This document shows positions 24,746-38,957 of a stretch of 64,000 nucleotides of DNA, one piece after another. Both the position numbers and the translations under genes were made by a program. The notes under the pieces are model-generated. The model was not told where the DNA came from and ran no database searches. It saw only the letters and a list, made by a program, of their open reading frames with translations. Source of the DNA: Fistularia commersonii (Eukaryota > Chordata > Actinopteri > Syngnathiformes > Fistulariidae); contig JBBMNZ010000017.1 in assembly GCA_037954325.1 (NCBI GenBank), positions 10,155,501 through 10,219,500 on the forward strand, given 5' to 3'. Position 1 is the stretch's first letter. Each line of letters begins with the position of its first letter.

Positions 24746-27700
24746 TTCATAACGACATGCTCACAAAAATACCTAAACAAAAAACCAACATGGCTGAGAG
24801 ACATATCGCCATAGGAAGAAAAAGAAAAAAATCATTTGAGATCATTACTATGCTTTGATATATTTAAAAATCAAATCAGTGATGGATGGGAATTAAACTG
24901 CTCCCCATCGTACTGGGGGCACAGTTACCTAATTTATACATATTTCATCGTTTTTCATGCCTAATATACTGTGATAAGTATTTAAGATAAATGTGAAACA
25001 TATTGTAATATTAATGTCTTTCATAAGAACCAGGCAGGGCATCTTAAAGTTGCCACATAATTGTTTGCAACCATCAATGCATTTATCTAAAGAAAAAAGG
25101 CCAATTTTCTGACACAGGGACTAAAAGTAGCCCTGTGGATTAATTGGAATTACTTCCTCTGGCATGAACTACAGTTATCTCAAGCTCACCCTTGCTTTCA
25201 TTCAGCCCCAACTTAAAAGGAAAATTTCAGTTACCTCAAAATAAATACTTAAATCTGGTCAGTCAGGTGTAATATCAAATTTTAGGGCAGTTGTCTCCAT
25301 GATACCAAGACATGTATGACATGGACAAGTTCAGTTGTGATGCTTAACTGTTTCCCCATATGCAAATTAAATGCAGATGAAGTCCTGTTTGCTTCAACTG
25401 AAGATATCATCCTGAAATGTTAATGTCTGCAGGTGTTTAACGTGTACAATTCTATGAGGATTCAAGAGATTCTGAAGGTGTCAATGGATACACTGTGCAC
25501 ACGGTTCATTGCTCATTTGAATGATTGTTGAATGTTGAAATGTGAAGGTGGTGGAACTAGATAAATACTATTTTCCACTCCTACTCCTTTTCAGGCATGA
25601 AATACCTGTTTCTGCCAGCCAACTGTACTGGCTTCTCTCTGTGGTTCGTAGTTCGTTGAAACTTGATATCTTATTTATTGACTTTTACTTATTTGAAATA
25701 GTTCACTTAGGGGCAATGCTGTATTCACAGTGAAAAAGCAAAACAATGCAGCTTTACCAGTTAATTGATGACTTGTCAACTTGTAGTTGAATTTTTGTTT
25801 TAATAATTGATGATTCACTTTTATGTTCAGAGAATCAAGAGGAAATTGCTTAGTTCCAGATATTTGGAAAAGCAAATCAACAGCCTGGATTTCAATGTTT
25901 CAGGTCATGGTCAATCACTAAATCTTATCATGGCAACTGAACTTTGTTTCTCTCCTCAAAGATGTTTTGCCTCAGTTTTGAACTGAAGAACCCTCTCTTC
26001 ATTAACGTACAGTCCCATTTACTGAGTTGTAGTTCAGCTACACATGAGTATTTGGCAGCTATTCAGCTGTTACTAAGACTTTGGAAAAAAAGAAAATAGA
26101 ATGAAGTGTTAAGCACTTCCTTTGGCAAACTGCACGACCATATCTCCTACCATTTATGACATCACATCAGAGTTCAAAGAAATAAGTGACTGTTCTCTAT
26201 TGTGTGTATGTAAATGTATGTGTGTGCATGCACGTTTCTTGACACGGCAATCCACGTGAACATTCTCCAGATCAGACATGAGTGAAAAGAAGGCCTCTCA
26301 TGGCCTACAGATTTTTACCAAAAAAAAGATGACCAGCAGTTTTGCAAACACACACTCACTATGTCTTAAGAGTCTTTCATAGAATGAAACTAATCTCACC
26401 TTGTTTGAGAGGGAAGGATAAAAGCAACGGGCAGTTACTTTTTTGTAACTAGTACCTGAATTATTATTTCCAGTCATTGATATGCCCATAGAGATGCCTT
26501 AATACCCTTATTATGAACTTGTCATATAATTACAGTAAAACATGGACATGTATAAACACTGTTCCAAGGCTTAAGTTGTGCTTTTAGGGGTGGTCAGCCT
26601 CCAGGCAGAGCTACAGTAGAATGGAAGGGTAGCTCTTTGCCCTCGCCTTGCTGTTTACCTTGGAAGGTGAACAAAAGCTATCAGGTATAAATGTTGAAGT
26701 GAACAAAGCCTGAATGGACCACACCTCTCTGTTTGAGAGAGTTGTTCTCCCCACCCCTGAAGTAAGGGGAAGGCATAAATTGAATAGAATGAAAATAAAT
26801 TACTGTCCGTGATACACTGCTTTTTTTCTCCCAACAAATGCAATTGTCCTTCTTTATAGAAAACGCTTAGAAGCAAAGGTGTTTCTGTTTCACCGGAGAA
26901 ACTTGCCCTGTATTGTGTCATTCCAAACCAAACAGGTTTGGTTTTTCAGTTAGTCACTGCAATGAAAGGAAAAGGTCAAAGTTAATATCTATGGGGGAGA
27001 CAACCAGGATAGAAGTATAAAGGTGAAAAACACTAAGGTAGAGTGGACAATACAGGTTTAAAGTCCTGTAGTTAGCAGAGTGAGAGGGTGGTCTAAAGAC
27101 CGAGATTAGCTCTCGACCTTGAGATAATCTAGTATCCTTATTGGAATACTACAAACTCAATATTCCCTTCAATGGTTATTCATTATACGTTATACATTAT
27201 ACATATACATTATATTTTTGTCACATGTTACAATTAGACATATACCAATGTATTAGTCAGTGAATTTATGCTTCACACCAGTCTATGTAAATCCCCTGAA
27301 CAGGTTGCAGTGCAATTTTTTTTTTTTTTACATCAGGATTTGGTTGACTGTAAGTCAACAAGCAGAATGAGGATGTCTAGCCGTTTAGATAATTGATATT
27401 AATGACAGCTGACATTGATATCTGGTCCAGCTGGTTATTAGAGATTATTCAACAGCACCGTAGGTTAAAATGAGGTCTATAATGTAAATATTTTCAATAC
27501 AGATCAAATATCAGTGTGATTTTATCTACCTTTTAATGCTGTTTTGAAATTTGAAACACCAAAAAAAGGAATGTTGAAAACAATTATTTAAGGGTTAGAG
27601 AGATAAGTTAGTTGGTGAATCAGGGAGCCTGAAATAGACTGAAAAATGTACAGATTTGAAAAACAGCTCTTAACAGCTGCTCGGAGATATAAAGAAGTGG

Positions 27701-29278
27701 ATGAACACTTGCACTAAGTAAAATTACTGTTTGCCAATTTCTCAAAAAATCCTATTTAAGTTTGTGACTTGCTTAAATGGCGGTCCGATTTATGAAACAC
27801 TGTTTGCACACTCAGCCGGGGTGGATATCATGAACCCTCAATTTTTATTCCACCACCAGCCTGACTTTGTCATTGGTGGTTTTGTGTGAAATTCTCCCCC
27901 ACAACTATTTAAGGATGCTTCCCCCACAGGATGAAGGATTCTGGTGATGACAGGGGGAGATGGCCCGTATGTATGCAACTATTGTTCATCTTAATAGTTT
28001 ACATTTTCAGCCCCATCTCACACAGGATGTTTGCGTTCAGCCCTTATCTGTGTGATTTACTTCTCAGTCACTTGTTGGAAAACATGTCTGACAGCCACAG
28101 AGACAAAGATGTCTTCTATTAATCTGATATGTTATTATCATCTATGCTCAACTCAGTGTCACTTGACCTTCACAAAAGTGAGTCAGATTTCTGTACCCAA
28201 AAAACATACATTGATGTTCTTCACGATTTTCTATATTTCGTTAGATATCTAGTTAAGTGATTATTCAAGAAACATCTTGACCAATTCATTGGTAATGAAA
28301 ACCCCATTAGTTACACCCTTAAAAGAACTGTTGGTCTATTAAGAAAAAGAATGTCTAGACAAAGGTCTTCAAAGAAAAAAATGTATACACCAGAATACAA
28401 GGAATGGTGTTCAAATCTGCAGTCCTGTCATGCTGTAATTTAAATGTTAAGAAAATCTAAAATCTCAGGGAGTCCATAAGTAAAAGTTACAGCCTAAACA
28501 AAACAAGTAATCAAAACACATGATCAATATGGAAAACAATTGTGGATTTGCATCCCCTTGATACTGCAAGACTTATAGCCAGACCAAGGCTGCAGCTAAA
28601 CATTTTTCCACCAAGGTCTGGGTTTCAGTGATGTATCCCTCTGTGCTGACGTTTAGTGAACGCGGAAAGAGCTGAGTCGAGCCCAGCCTGTGACTCTTTT
28701 CTAACAAACTGGCTTTTACTTCAGCAGCATTTCACCACTGTGTCTCTCTAGTTTCCTCCTCCTCCTTACAGTGTAATTGAATTTAAATTATGCATGAAGT
28801 ATGTCTGCCTGAGCACAGCAGTTATAATCAGTCAGTCTTATAAACCTGCGTCTGCTTGTTTAATACTGTCACCCCTCTGTGTCTCTTCTTTGTCCCATTT
28901 CAAGTAGAAATATTCTATTAGGCCATTGTTTTTACTTTTATGGACATAGTTTGTTTCTGTGAGGGTCTTATTGAACCTCAGAGAAACACAAGCAACCTGA
29001 GCTCTGTTCACCCGACTGCTGTTACCAGACTGACACAACCCCTTTTTCTGTACTCAGCAATGGAATTCTGTGTTTGTGAGTGACAGGGGTATTTTCACCT
29101 GCTACTTAGTTGCTTCATTATTGACCTTGGTGTCAGACAAAGCAAGGTCCAAACATGACACCCAGTCTAAATGTTTTAGCAGTTCAACTGGAGCCCCGTA
29201 TGGAGAGTATATTAATTGCCACAAATTCAGAGTTTGTTGTGTCACACAAGTGTGTCACGCCTCAACATGTCACACGCT

Positions 29279-29415
<137 letters not shown>

Positions 29416-32400
29416 CTGAGCAAATCTAACAGTCTCTGATAGACAGAAGCGATATGATCTTTATATGTTGTTTGTTTCTTGTTTTTTTGTACTGAGTTGT
29501 ATCTGATAGATGTGTTTTAGATATGCACGATAGCTATGACCTTGATAGGATCGCAGACTGAACTATGTCCTCAGTTCAGGATTATCATCATTTGTTTCAG
29601 CAAGATGACCCACAAATCAGTGGAAAATGATTTCTACATATACCTTTTAACTGCTGACCAATTTTCCAATGGGGAAAATATAAAAATGCAAATCTAATGT
29701 CGTGAAAATAGAATAACGGCTAAATTATTCATACGTTTGCCTATTGGTCTGTCATGGTTCTACAAAAACAACATCTGAAAGGGACAGGGTAATAGTTTCA
29801 GTGTTATTAACCATAAAACAAAAAACACAAAAAACATCCTCAAGACTTAAAAACTATTTTCCCACAAAGTGGAAGGTTAGATTTTCCCAAGCATGTAATC
29901 TCCGAGATTCTGCAATCAAGGCTAACCTGGCTTTGACTCACTGCAGGTAAATATTATGTGTGGCGAGTAATGGGGGTGCAATTTCCCGAGACAAATCTAC
30001 TAGATGGGTACTCAGCTGCATTCATACATGAGATCCAATAATCCAGTTTTACCTGGGCATGTTTATAATGCCCAACTCCTCTCTTGCGTCTCATTTTTGA
30101 TAATGGTGTAATAAAATATGAATGGTAAAAAGGAAAGGAATTGTTGGCACCATTATCTGGGCTATGTTGTTTCGGTTATTGCCCTCAGATTGTATAGCAA
30201 TGCCCCATGATACTTGCTGTAGTCCCACTAAAGCCCTGTTGCATTAATATCGGTTATTGGTTTTCAGCCAATACTGTATTGACAGAATGCCTGGGTATGG
30301 ACAACACATTACAGGCAATTCAAGTTAGGATAAATAAAAACATGATTCATGGTTATTGAGATTAGGTACATACTTCACGAGATGAAGCTCAGACCCTTTA
30401 TTATATGTTTCCCCCATCTGATGAAGGCAAGAGGAAAAAAAAAGCTGACCAGCTTCAGCTATGCTAGAAACTTCTCACTGTCCCTAGTTGCTCAAATTTG
30501 ATCATTTTAAACCTACATATTAAACTCATAATGGTCAATTTCTTGCCATATTTGTTTTGGATGTGAACGCTATCATGGATAATGTAATCCTTACTGGTCG
30601 TGCTTTGAGAAAAGAATATACTTTTACAGCAATAGCAGTCGGGGCCTGGCCCAGCACGTCATTTACATTGATGTTGAACTTGATAATAGAAATTCATTTC
30701 AGAAAAGCAGCAAACACCTGCTTGGCAGTTCATCTCCAGGGGTGCCAAAGTGCACTGACGTCCTAATTTAGTTTCAGTTTTGATCACAAAATGCAAACCC
30801 TCTCTTGTCCCTTTTAGCTCGCCAGTCTTTTGACCCTTGTTGTATTTGTCCCTCATTCCTTGGGCTTCGACTCAATCTCTCATTTAGGTGTTTTTTTCTC
30901 TCAAAAAGTGCTGCATTTGTACCGCAAACATTACCTGTCATTAAACTCATTGGGGGAGGGGGCGCGTGTGAATAGAAAGAAAAAGAACAGTACCCCGACA
31001 CCTTTTCTTCCCCGGCATTTCCAAAGATGCTTGCATAGGGGTGACATGAGTGCTTCTCCATTGCAGGAAATAGCACCTGCATCCTGCCAGTTTAGTACCG
31101 AGTGTAAGCTTATAAACGGGCCCTTTGTCATTCACATTTTTGAATGAATGATGGTGCTGCGTGTTTCTACATAGCTGTCAGATGATGGCTAACAAAGATG
31201 TCAGATGCCATTTGCTTTTGTTCACTAGCACCTTTGTGAAAATCGAGGCGTTTGATTATGTTTCTCCTGTCAGCCACGTTACGTTTCTGCAGTTTCACTT
31301 GCATTTAGTTTTCTCAAAGTCGTTATTTTGAAAACGAGAGTGATTACTAGAGTTCATCGAGTAGCTGTTGGCTGAATTTGCTGTGGCCCACCTCACGTGG
31401 GCCTGTGCTTCTTAACAGCATTTAAATGGTAAGAAAGGCAGGCTTGGCCTTATACTTGTATAATGTGATGCCAGTGTCAAAGGACCAACATTTCCATTTG
31501 GTTTCAATGCCTGAATTGAATTTCTCCATAGACTCATTGTGTTGAAAAGCCAGACTGGACACATTGAATAGCTGTTTACACTCAGAGTGGGTCTGTCTCC
31601 AACCACATGCAGCTAAAGCCACCATAGCTAACCTGCTCAGGGTAATCACTGCACACACAGACACACACAAACACACACATACAACATCCACCACTGACTC
31701 AATAAAACACACTCGAAAGAGCTGTGACCTGACAAACACACACGTACTCTATCACATACACCCGTGCACCACAGTCTAGATTGGACATTTTAATCTAAGA
31801 AGCGCAGGAGGTGTTTGTCGTGACGATGAAGCCAGGCTGAGCTATAAGCATCTGACAGCAGAGTTACACAACTCTGACAATAATGATGAAGTCGTGCTGA
31901 AACAAGCAGCCCTGACATATGTATTGTTGCAGTTTTAGCTCATGGTGGCTGTCCTTTGGGAGCATCCATGGCTCTGTGATGACACACACCCACCTTAATG
32001 AACACAACTTTAGGTAACAAGCTGGCATTTGTCCCACATCAAGGGGAATATTCATGTTGGCTGTTGTCAGGAAGAATGGGAGGTGACTGAATAGTATTTG
32101 TTATGAGTGTTCTTGTGATATGTTTGTTTTATTTATTGTTTCATCATTGTTTCTGTTTAAATATGCTCATTCACTGTCAGTAAGTTGTCATATTGCGAAC
32201 AGCCAAAATCCAGTTAATCAGCTCCACAGCAGTCAGACACGATGACACCTCTTTAGTGGTATATGCTCTCTGATTATTTATTAAACTCAAGTATGGCAAC
32301 TGCCTTTGCTATAAAAAGGAAAACTGCTATAAATCAGAATCAGTTAATTTATTTGATCAAAAGATAAACAACAGTACACCAATTATCATTAATAGTAACT

Positions 32401-32481
32401 ACAAGACTGTAATTGTTTCCTTTCCCTTTCTACCATCTAAAGCTTTTCATTTATTGGTTTCCTTATGTCCTTGACTTTCAG

Positions 32482-32548
32482 GGAGTTGTCGTCGAAACAT
32501 CAGACCAGCGTCCCGTTCAGGACCGCCAAAGAGTCCAAGCTCATCTAA
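32482..32548 (+). CDS. Unrecognised gene, last coding exon E
   Basis: Acceptor ccttgactttcag precedes the exon. Entered in phase 2 from exon D (AA+G gives Lys), the frame reads ELSSKHQTSVPFRTAKESKL then Ile and stops at TAA (32546-32548). A different frame runs longer, to a stop near 32617, but does not fit the incoming phase; nor does the third. The short Lys/Ser-rich terminus matches the composition of exons B-D. The 3' UTR continues to a consensus poly(A) signal at 32756, which supports this being the terminal exon. Confidence 0.6.
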
Positions 32549-32785
32549 CACTGCAAAGAGGGGAAGCCACCTGCATTGAACACACTCCCTTTGGTCTGAA
32601 ACCCAAATATTTCTGTTAAAACCTACTAATCACAGAATTCCTGCATTCTGCGAATGTTCTTATAAGACAATTTGTGCATAAAACATTGCATGCACCTAAT
32701 TTGATACTACTTTTGCAGCATAACAATGTTTTTATTGTCTAACATATCTGGCCTTAATAAAATAGTTTTACTGTCTTGAAATTGT
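32549..32785 (+). other. Probable 3' UTR of the unrecognised gene
   Basis: About 200 AT-rich bases follow the stop codon and lead to AATAAA at 32756-32761. T/GT-rich sequence (tgtgatatttattttgtt) starts about 20 bases later, as expected beyond a cleavage site. Confidence 0.55.
32756..32761 (+). terminator. Polyadenylation signal AATAAA
   Basis: A perfect hexamer about 208 bases after the predicted stop, with a T/GT-rich downstream element. By itself the hexamer is common in AT-rich DNA; its position after exon E gives it weight. Confidence 0.55.
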
Positions 32786-35164
32786 GATATTTATTTTGTT
32801 AGTTAACAAAAGCCTTTCAGTTGCAGTTTTATTTCAATTACTCATGTGTGTTTATGAGTGTCTGCTCTCATCACGTAATATATATATATATAGTAAAAAT
32901 AGTCTTGTCAAAATATGCATGAAATTGCTTTTTTAGCTTTTCAGCTAATCAGTTCGCTACAGCTGAAATTTAACTTTGCAAAAACAACCACCCCAAAAGC
33001 CTTGGAAACCTCTTTCTCAATGTGGGACATTTTTAGATCTTGCTGCTGGGTTACGGTTCTGCCAAATAAATGCGAGCTGTGGGGCAGACACCGCCACCCA
33101 AGTTTTCTTAATCTAGTTGGGACCACATAAAAGGGGAAGAGTATACATCCAAATGACTAATCACAAACACTAAAAAACCCAGAGCAGTACCCTTTTCTAA
33201 GGATGAAAGAATGAAAAATCCAACGCAAATAGAAAGAAAATAAATCAAACGTTGAGGCTACAGTTAAAGCATAGAGGGAAAGCTGACAGAAATCAGTAGC
33301 AGGTCACTGCAGACTCAAAGAGAGCAGGTTTGAAAATGCCAGATATGCCAGGGTGGGGTTTTTTGCATGTTTGTTTTAAGAAAAAAAAAGTCAGTTTCAG
33401 TTCTGAGCATGTTCACTGATGCAAAGGTAAAATGAATATCCTAGAACGGAAGTTACAGGTGTAATTTTATGCATTAAAATAACATTGATTTGGTATTGAT
33501 CTATAAAAAGGGAGCTCTTTTTACATTTCCGTGCCGTTTGAATCTTCCTAATGTTTTCCATAGAAGTTTTTCTTATGATTTGTTTTGAATGTAATCACAA
33601 AACCAAGTGGAGAACATAAAAACAGCATAATCTGATCCATTAAGTACATAATATAGAGTATGCACATTAGAAGTGCAACAAGTACAGCAACTTGGAGCAT
33701 TAGGTTTTATATAGCCAAATAGACTTGGTAAATTAAAGCATGAGGCCAGATTGATTGCAGCCACTGGAATGAAAACTAATCCAAAAAATTAGTGATGTGT
33801 GTGATGAAGGAGCCTCCGCGGTCCACTGAGTCTTTCCGTAACAGACGTGATTTTTCAAGAGAAGCGAGTGGGTGTCTCTAAAGGTTGTGATCTCCCGTCG
33901 CAGCCGGTCAGTTTACAGTATAATGCGCCATGGCAACACATCCTGTTTAAAAGTGAACCACCTTAATGATAAGTGATAGTCTCCCCCCGATTCAGGCCCA
34001 AGACATTTAGCCAGATTGTCTCACATTTTTTTCTTGATTACATGAATGTCCAAGAATTAAATATCATGTCTTTGCTCATAAATCTTCCACGCCATGGATG
34101 GATTGATATGTGTGATGAAACAACACACACTTCTATCCTCAACCTGCACAATGTGATTTTATTGTGTCCTTCCCAAAAAAAACCTCCTGAAGGATTTAGT
34201 TTTCGCTTGTGTCTTTGTGGACTGACGCATTTTCTCATAGTGACACATTATAAGCAGTGGAATGTACAAACAAGACCCTCTGACCTCGTAATGGTTTGAC
34301 CCGGTAGTTCAGGATCAAAGACAAAACTGCACAACCTGGCCATGTGGGCAGGGACGGGGGCCGGGGCAGGCGGAGAGGGGTCGCATACCTCTGGTCACTT
34401 AACCTGCACTGTTTCAGTGCCACTAATTATGAAATCAACAGCCAGCCTGAGAAACATTAAGCTTTGACCTGCTGTTTGGAGACGTTTGAAAAGAATACCA
34501 GGGTCCATTTTCGAGCAAAACGAGAAAACAGGTCCGGCACGATCTCAGTAAAGCGTTAACAAATCTTCCGCCCTCATTTTGATTTGTATTTATTTTGAAT
34601 CCCTTTAGCTCCACAAAAATAGACCGCAGCCACCTGTTTCCAGTGTAATGATTAACAAAGTGCAGTTTTTCCATCATGCTTTCAGAGGGCAGCTTCGGGG
34701 TTGCCCCAGAGCTGGATTGTGAAAAGATGTAGCCAATGATGGCCCTCTGACACAGAGTTCAAGTTTCCTATCTGCTTCTTGATTATTGAGGCATGTTGTG
34801 CCTGTTATGTCAAACAGGTGAAACGCTCTTAACAGTTAATGATGATGGAGTAATGAAGACGCAATCAGCGAAAGAAGTTACTCCAATGTTTGAGAAAGCT
34901 GCAAAAGCGCTTGAATTGTTTTATGATGGAGAAAAGTCACAGCTGTGTTACCATCAGGCCATTGAAAGCAGTAATAGAATATGAAACGGTAGTTTGTCAG
35001 CAGGCCTTTGTCATGTCGCATCTTTGCAGACGACGCTCTGAATGTCTTTAACAGATTCACTCCCGTTCCAGTAGAATACTTCTCTGCACTTTGGTAAGCT
35101 GTGTGCTAATGTGTGGATTCCTCATATGGAAGAAATTCATTTCAACATTTTTGATTCATTTTTA

Positions 35165-35342
35165 TCCTCTTCTTCTTCTCCATTCGGCTTTTCCCCTCAG
35201 GGGTCGCCACAGCGATTCAACCTTCTCCATCTAACCGTATTCTCTGTATCCTCCTCCCTCACACCAACTACCTTCATATCCTCTCTCACTACGTCCATAA
35301 ATCTTCTCTTTGGTCTTCCTCGAGAGCTCCTGCCTGGCAGCT
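35165..35342 (-). mobile_element. RTE LINE 3' fragment
   Basis: Begins with cttcttcttctccattcggc, the family's tail on the + strand, and continues through the C-terminal ORF codons to cctgcctggcag. It closely resembles 3415-3782 but is truncated earlier. Confidence 0.8.
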
Positions 35343-36694
35343 TGTTAACATGTTTATATTCAACAAATATGCATTTAAAAGAAGCATTGTAGGTTTTTAA
35401 TTGCTAGGTAGTGATGGTTGAGGTCATTAAAATGCATGTTCATTTTTGACAATGATGTACTGCTGTTATTTTAAGCTGATGCCAGGGAGAATGGAAGGGT
35501 TCAAAAAGTGTCCTTCACTGTTTTAAAGTTTGAAAAAAAATGAAGAATTGACTGTCCTAAGAAGATTTTACTGTATTTCTGGATCATTTTCCGTGAGAAG
35601 CATAAAAAGTACTGCTTACTCACTTTGCCATTCCAAACGACAGGATGGAAAATTTCACTGAATCTGAACATGAGAGAATAATTCCAAAAGTTTCAAAAAT
35701 CAGACAGGATAAAAATAAAATGAATTCCAAAAAAATCCTACATCGTTGGATTAGAGTTAATGATTCTCTCCTGTTTCCCAATCATCCGCCCTGCTGAGCT
35801 ACTCTACAGACACATTCCTTCTTTGAAGGAAAACGGGGAAGATTGTCTGAACCTGATGTCTCATCACAGCGGACGATCCCTGTGATATATAAGCCTGGAG
35901 CGTCTCTGTTTCACTTCTGCCGGGAGCCCCAAGTTCACACTAATGACAACGCCATAAATAATCACTTGTAACGTATCAAAAGTAATTTGTTCAAGAGCTG
36001 GCTTGTCCAGAAGTACATAGTTTAGTTTCCAACAGACAAAAGACACACATGCCACTATTCAAAGACATCGACCTAAAATCCAGCAGTGATTTATTCATAC
36101 TTTTGGCCACTTTGATTGTTGAGCAGATACATGAGAACGTGATATCTGGGTCAGAACAGCCGAGTTAATGCCTTACTCATGCGACAATAACAAACACTGT
36201 TTAAACACCTGAAATGACGCCAAATTAAACATGTGTATCACAATGTAAGAGCTGTGATTCCCCTCCATATTAGCTTACTGACATCAGTCACTTTTAAATA
36301 AAAATCCAAGAGCTGGACACAACAAAAAAATACCAGTCCTGGGGTCAAAAAAAGGCAAACAATTTTGTTAATGAAGAATTACTGAAATACAATTTTCATT
36401 TATATTTATGTTATTATCATTTCATTTATGAATCTTTTTTTAGAATAAAGAAACACAAACTGCAGATTTAGGGGAATTGAATTATTTATCACCAGTTGCA
36501 CTTTAGATGTCTTCTAGCTCATCAGCAGGACATTTCTGTTAAAGTGCAACCTTTGAAATGAATCAATTTAAAAAAGCAAGATGAAATACGTCCTTTGTAG
36601 GGAGGTGGGGGGTTGCAAGTCGCGACTGCAGGACTTGGACTGAAGCTGATCCCCCCTTTGGTCCTCCTCCAGAACATCAAACATATGCCGCCCC

Positions 36695-37065
36695 TGAAAT
36701 GTACTCATTCCTGATCCTACCCTTCTTCCTCACACCCAAAGAGAACCTCAACATCGTCATCTCTGCTGCCTCCAGCTCTTCTTCCTGTCTTTTCCTCAAT
36801 GCCACCGTCAGTATCCCAGACAACATCCCTGCTTTCACCGCCATCTTCTACACCCCTCCATTTCCTCTGGACCGTTCCACTTGGGTAGGTCCCACTCGTT
36901 CACACACAAGAATTCTACCTTGCTGCGGCTAACCTTCATTCCTCTCCTCTGCTGGTCATACCTCCACCTCTCTAGATATTCTTCCACCTACTCCATGCTC
37001 TCAGTATAGATCAGTGTCATCTGCAAAACAGCATAGTCCATTGACATTTCTATCTAACCCTATCT
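36695..37065 (-). mobile_element. RTE LINE internal fragment (reverse transcriptase region)
   Basis: The + strand text gtactcattcctgatcctac... cccaaagagaacctcaacat continues the family just beyond the part preserved at 3415-3782. It runs to catctgcaaaacagcatagtc. It is therefore a more 5' piece of the same family, lacking the 3' end. Confidence 0.7.
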
Positions 37066-38957
37066 TTATGGTATGACTTCATTCAAAAAGACTCGGTTTT
37101 CCCGCAACTACCTGGCATTGTTATTAAATGAACTGTGTATCAATATCTGATACCGTTAAGAAGAGTCTTTGGTGTTGATCCATACTTTCACCATTGTAAG
37201 TGCTTGATCCAAACACTTCAACAGTCACTTTCTATTTCCGTCTGTAAGGTGATGCCTGCTGATTGTTCTGTAGTTGTGACGTACAACTGGCCTCCTTTGA
37301 GAAAAGTGGTTCAAAATGCAGTGGGGGAGGGGGTCCAAATCCCCAATTCTTCCCGCGGGAGGGAGACCAAAATGGAAACAGCGGAGCAGGGGTCTTTCTT
37401 CCTTTATGTCACTCGCAGCAGAAAGTTTCACTTCTTTCGCGCCTGGGACGTAATAGGAAGCGGCAGGCAGGAAAAGCGAACGGCAGCATCTGCTTCCCCC
37501 AATTCATCTGCAGCTGATGATGAAGAGGGTAAATTCAAAGTGAACATCCTGTTCATCGGGCAACCTGTGGGCCCCGTCGACACGACACGCGCATGCTTGC
37601 CCACACTCTGACAGCCATCTGTTGCGTGATCTGCAAATGAACTCAAGGCGCTGTGGCATCTCTCAGATCCATGTAATATGATGTCTTATGTATTGTTGTG
37701 GGAGTCTCTTGTGCTTTGACCCACAGGGCTGGAATTCTTAGCCCATCTGACACCGAGCAGCTCTTTTGTTTCCAAAGCTGCATCCAGTTTTTCTTGTACA
37801 TCCGTGTTTTTCATTCATAAATGGAGACCTTTCATTAATGCTTTGCACGGACAGAAGTAAATCAAATGGAAGAAGCCTGATGATAAAAGTCATTGATTTA
37901 TGTCATTGGCAAAGAATCAGTGACTAATCAGAGTGCAGTAAGAGCCAAATGCTACTTCCTTTAGGCGAACTTGTCTGTAAGTCTCATAAGGAGCGCTTGC
38001 ATTTTTAGGGAGGCAACTTATCTCTTCAAAATCAGCCTGCTGGCGAAGCAGAAGAAACACTAGAACTTGGGATTAATTCAAACATTGCTGTCTCTTTCAA
38101 TCTTGTAACTTCTGAGGAAGTTGCATCAGACTGAAAATCAAGACGATCGCCAAAGTTTTTAGTGTTCATCCATCATCATCATAGTTTCATAGCAACTCAG
38201 CATCTCATCTTTGCTCAGTCCGTTGAAACTGAAAATGTTCCTCTTCAAGACGTCCCCGTCTTGCTCTGCCTCCCGTCAAGATTAACAAACATCTAACCTC
38301 AGCTCCTTTTCGACTGGAAGAGATTGTGTCACTAACGCAGTTATAAATTCTCGACCGGTCGTCCTTCTGCCTCTCAGAACAATAAATGTCATCATTTGTC
38401 AAGCAGTTTCTGACTCTGCTGAAAGAATCAAGATTGGGAGAAATAGGACTCACTGATTTACTGCTCTTTGCCTTCAGATAAATCGATAATGCTTGTCTTT
38501 TAATTCCTGTGCAAGATGATGGATAAGTTTGTTCTGAACACACACACACACACACAAGGTTCTGGTAACTGTCTTACTGAGTGTTAAGGAAACCCTGACT
38601 GAGGTCTGTTGGCCTTCAGTGTAAATAAGGTCACTACAGCTTCAGGCACTGTGATTTTACTGGCTGGCTGATGTTAACGTGACTGCCAGAGTGGCTTCTC
38701 TCCACCTGCCTCGTGGAGATCATACACGTGGAGAGTCGGTTCACGTAAGATGGAGGGGGTTAAGAGACCTCTGATTGGTTCCTCTTCCCAATGGTTAATA
38801 GGGAAGTTGTATTTTTGAAGATTAATATTGTTCTTGTACAACTACTGTACCTTTGGTCAATCCAAAATGTTAATGTTACCAAACCATCAAGCCTGAACGT
38901 TTAGGTTTTTGACTTTCTTGAGAGAATATCCATATGTACACCTTTATTAGGCACTTA

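Larger units (their letters stand above)
32786..38957. other. Intergenic region with LINE fragments
   Basis: No supported gene. It contains RTE fragments at 35165-35342 and 36695-37065. A moderately GC-rich patch at 37290-37620 has an open frame from ATG 37371 followed by a donor-like AGAGG|gtaaat. That patch could be a first exon or chance; nothing downstream joins it. Confidence 0.5.
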
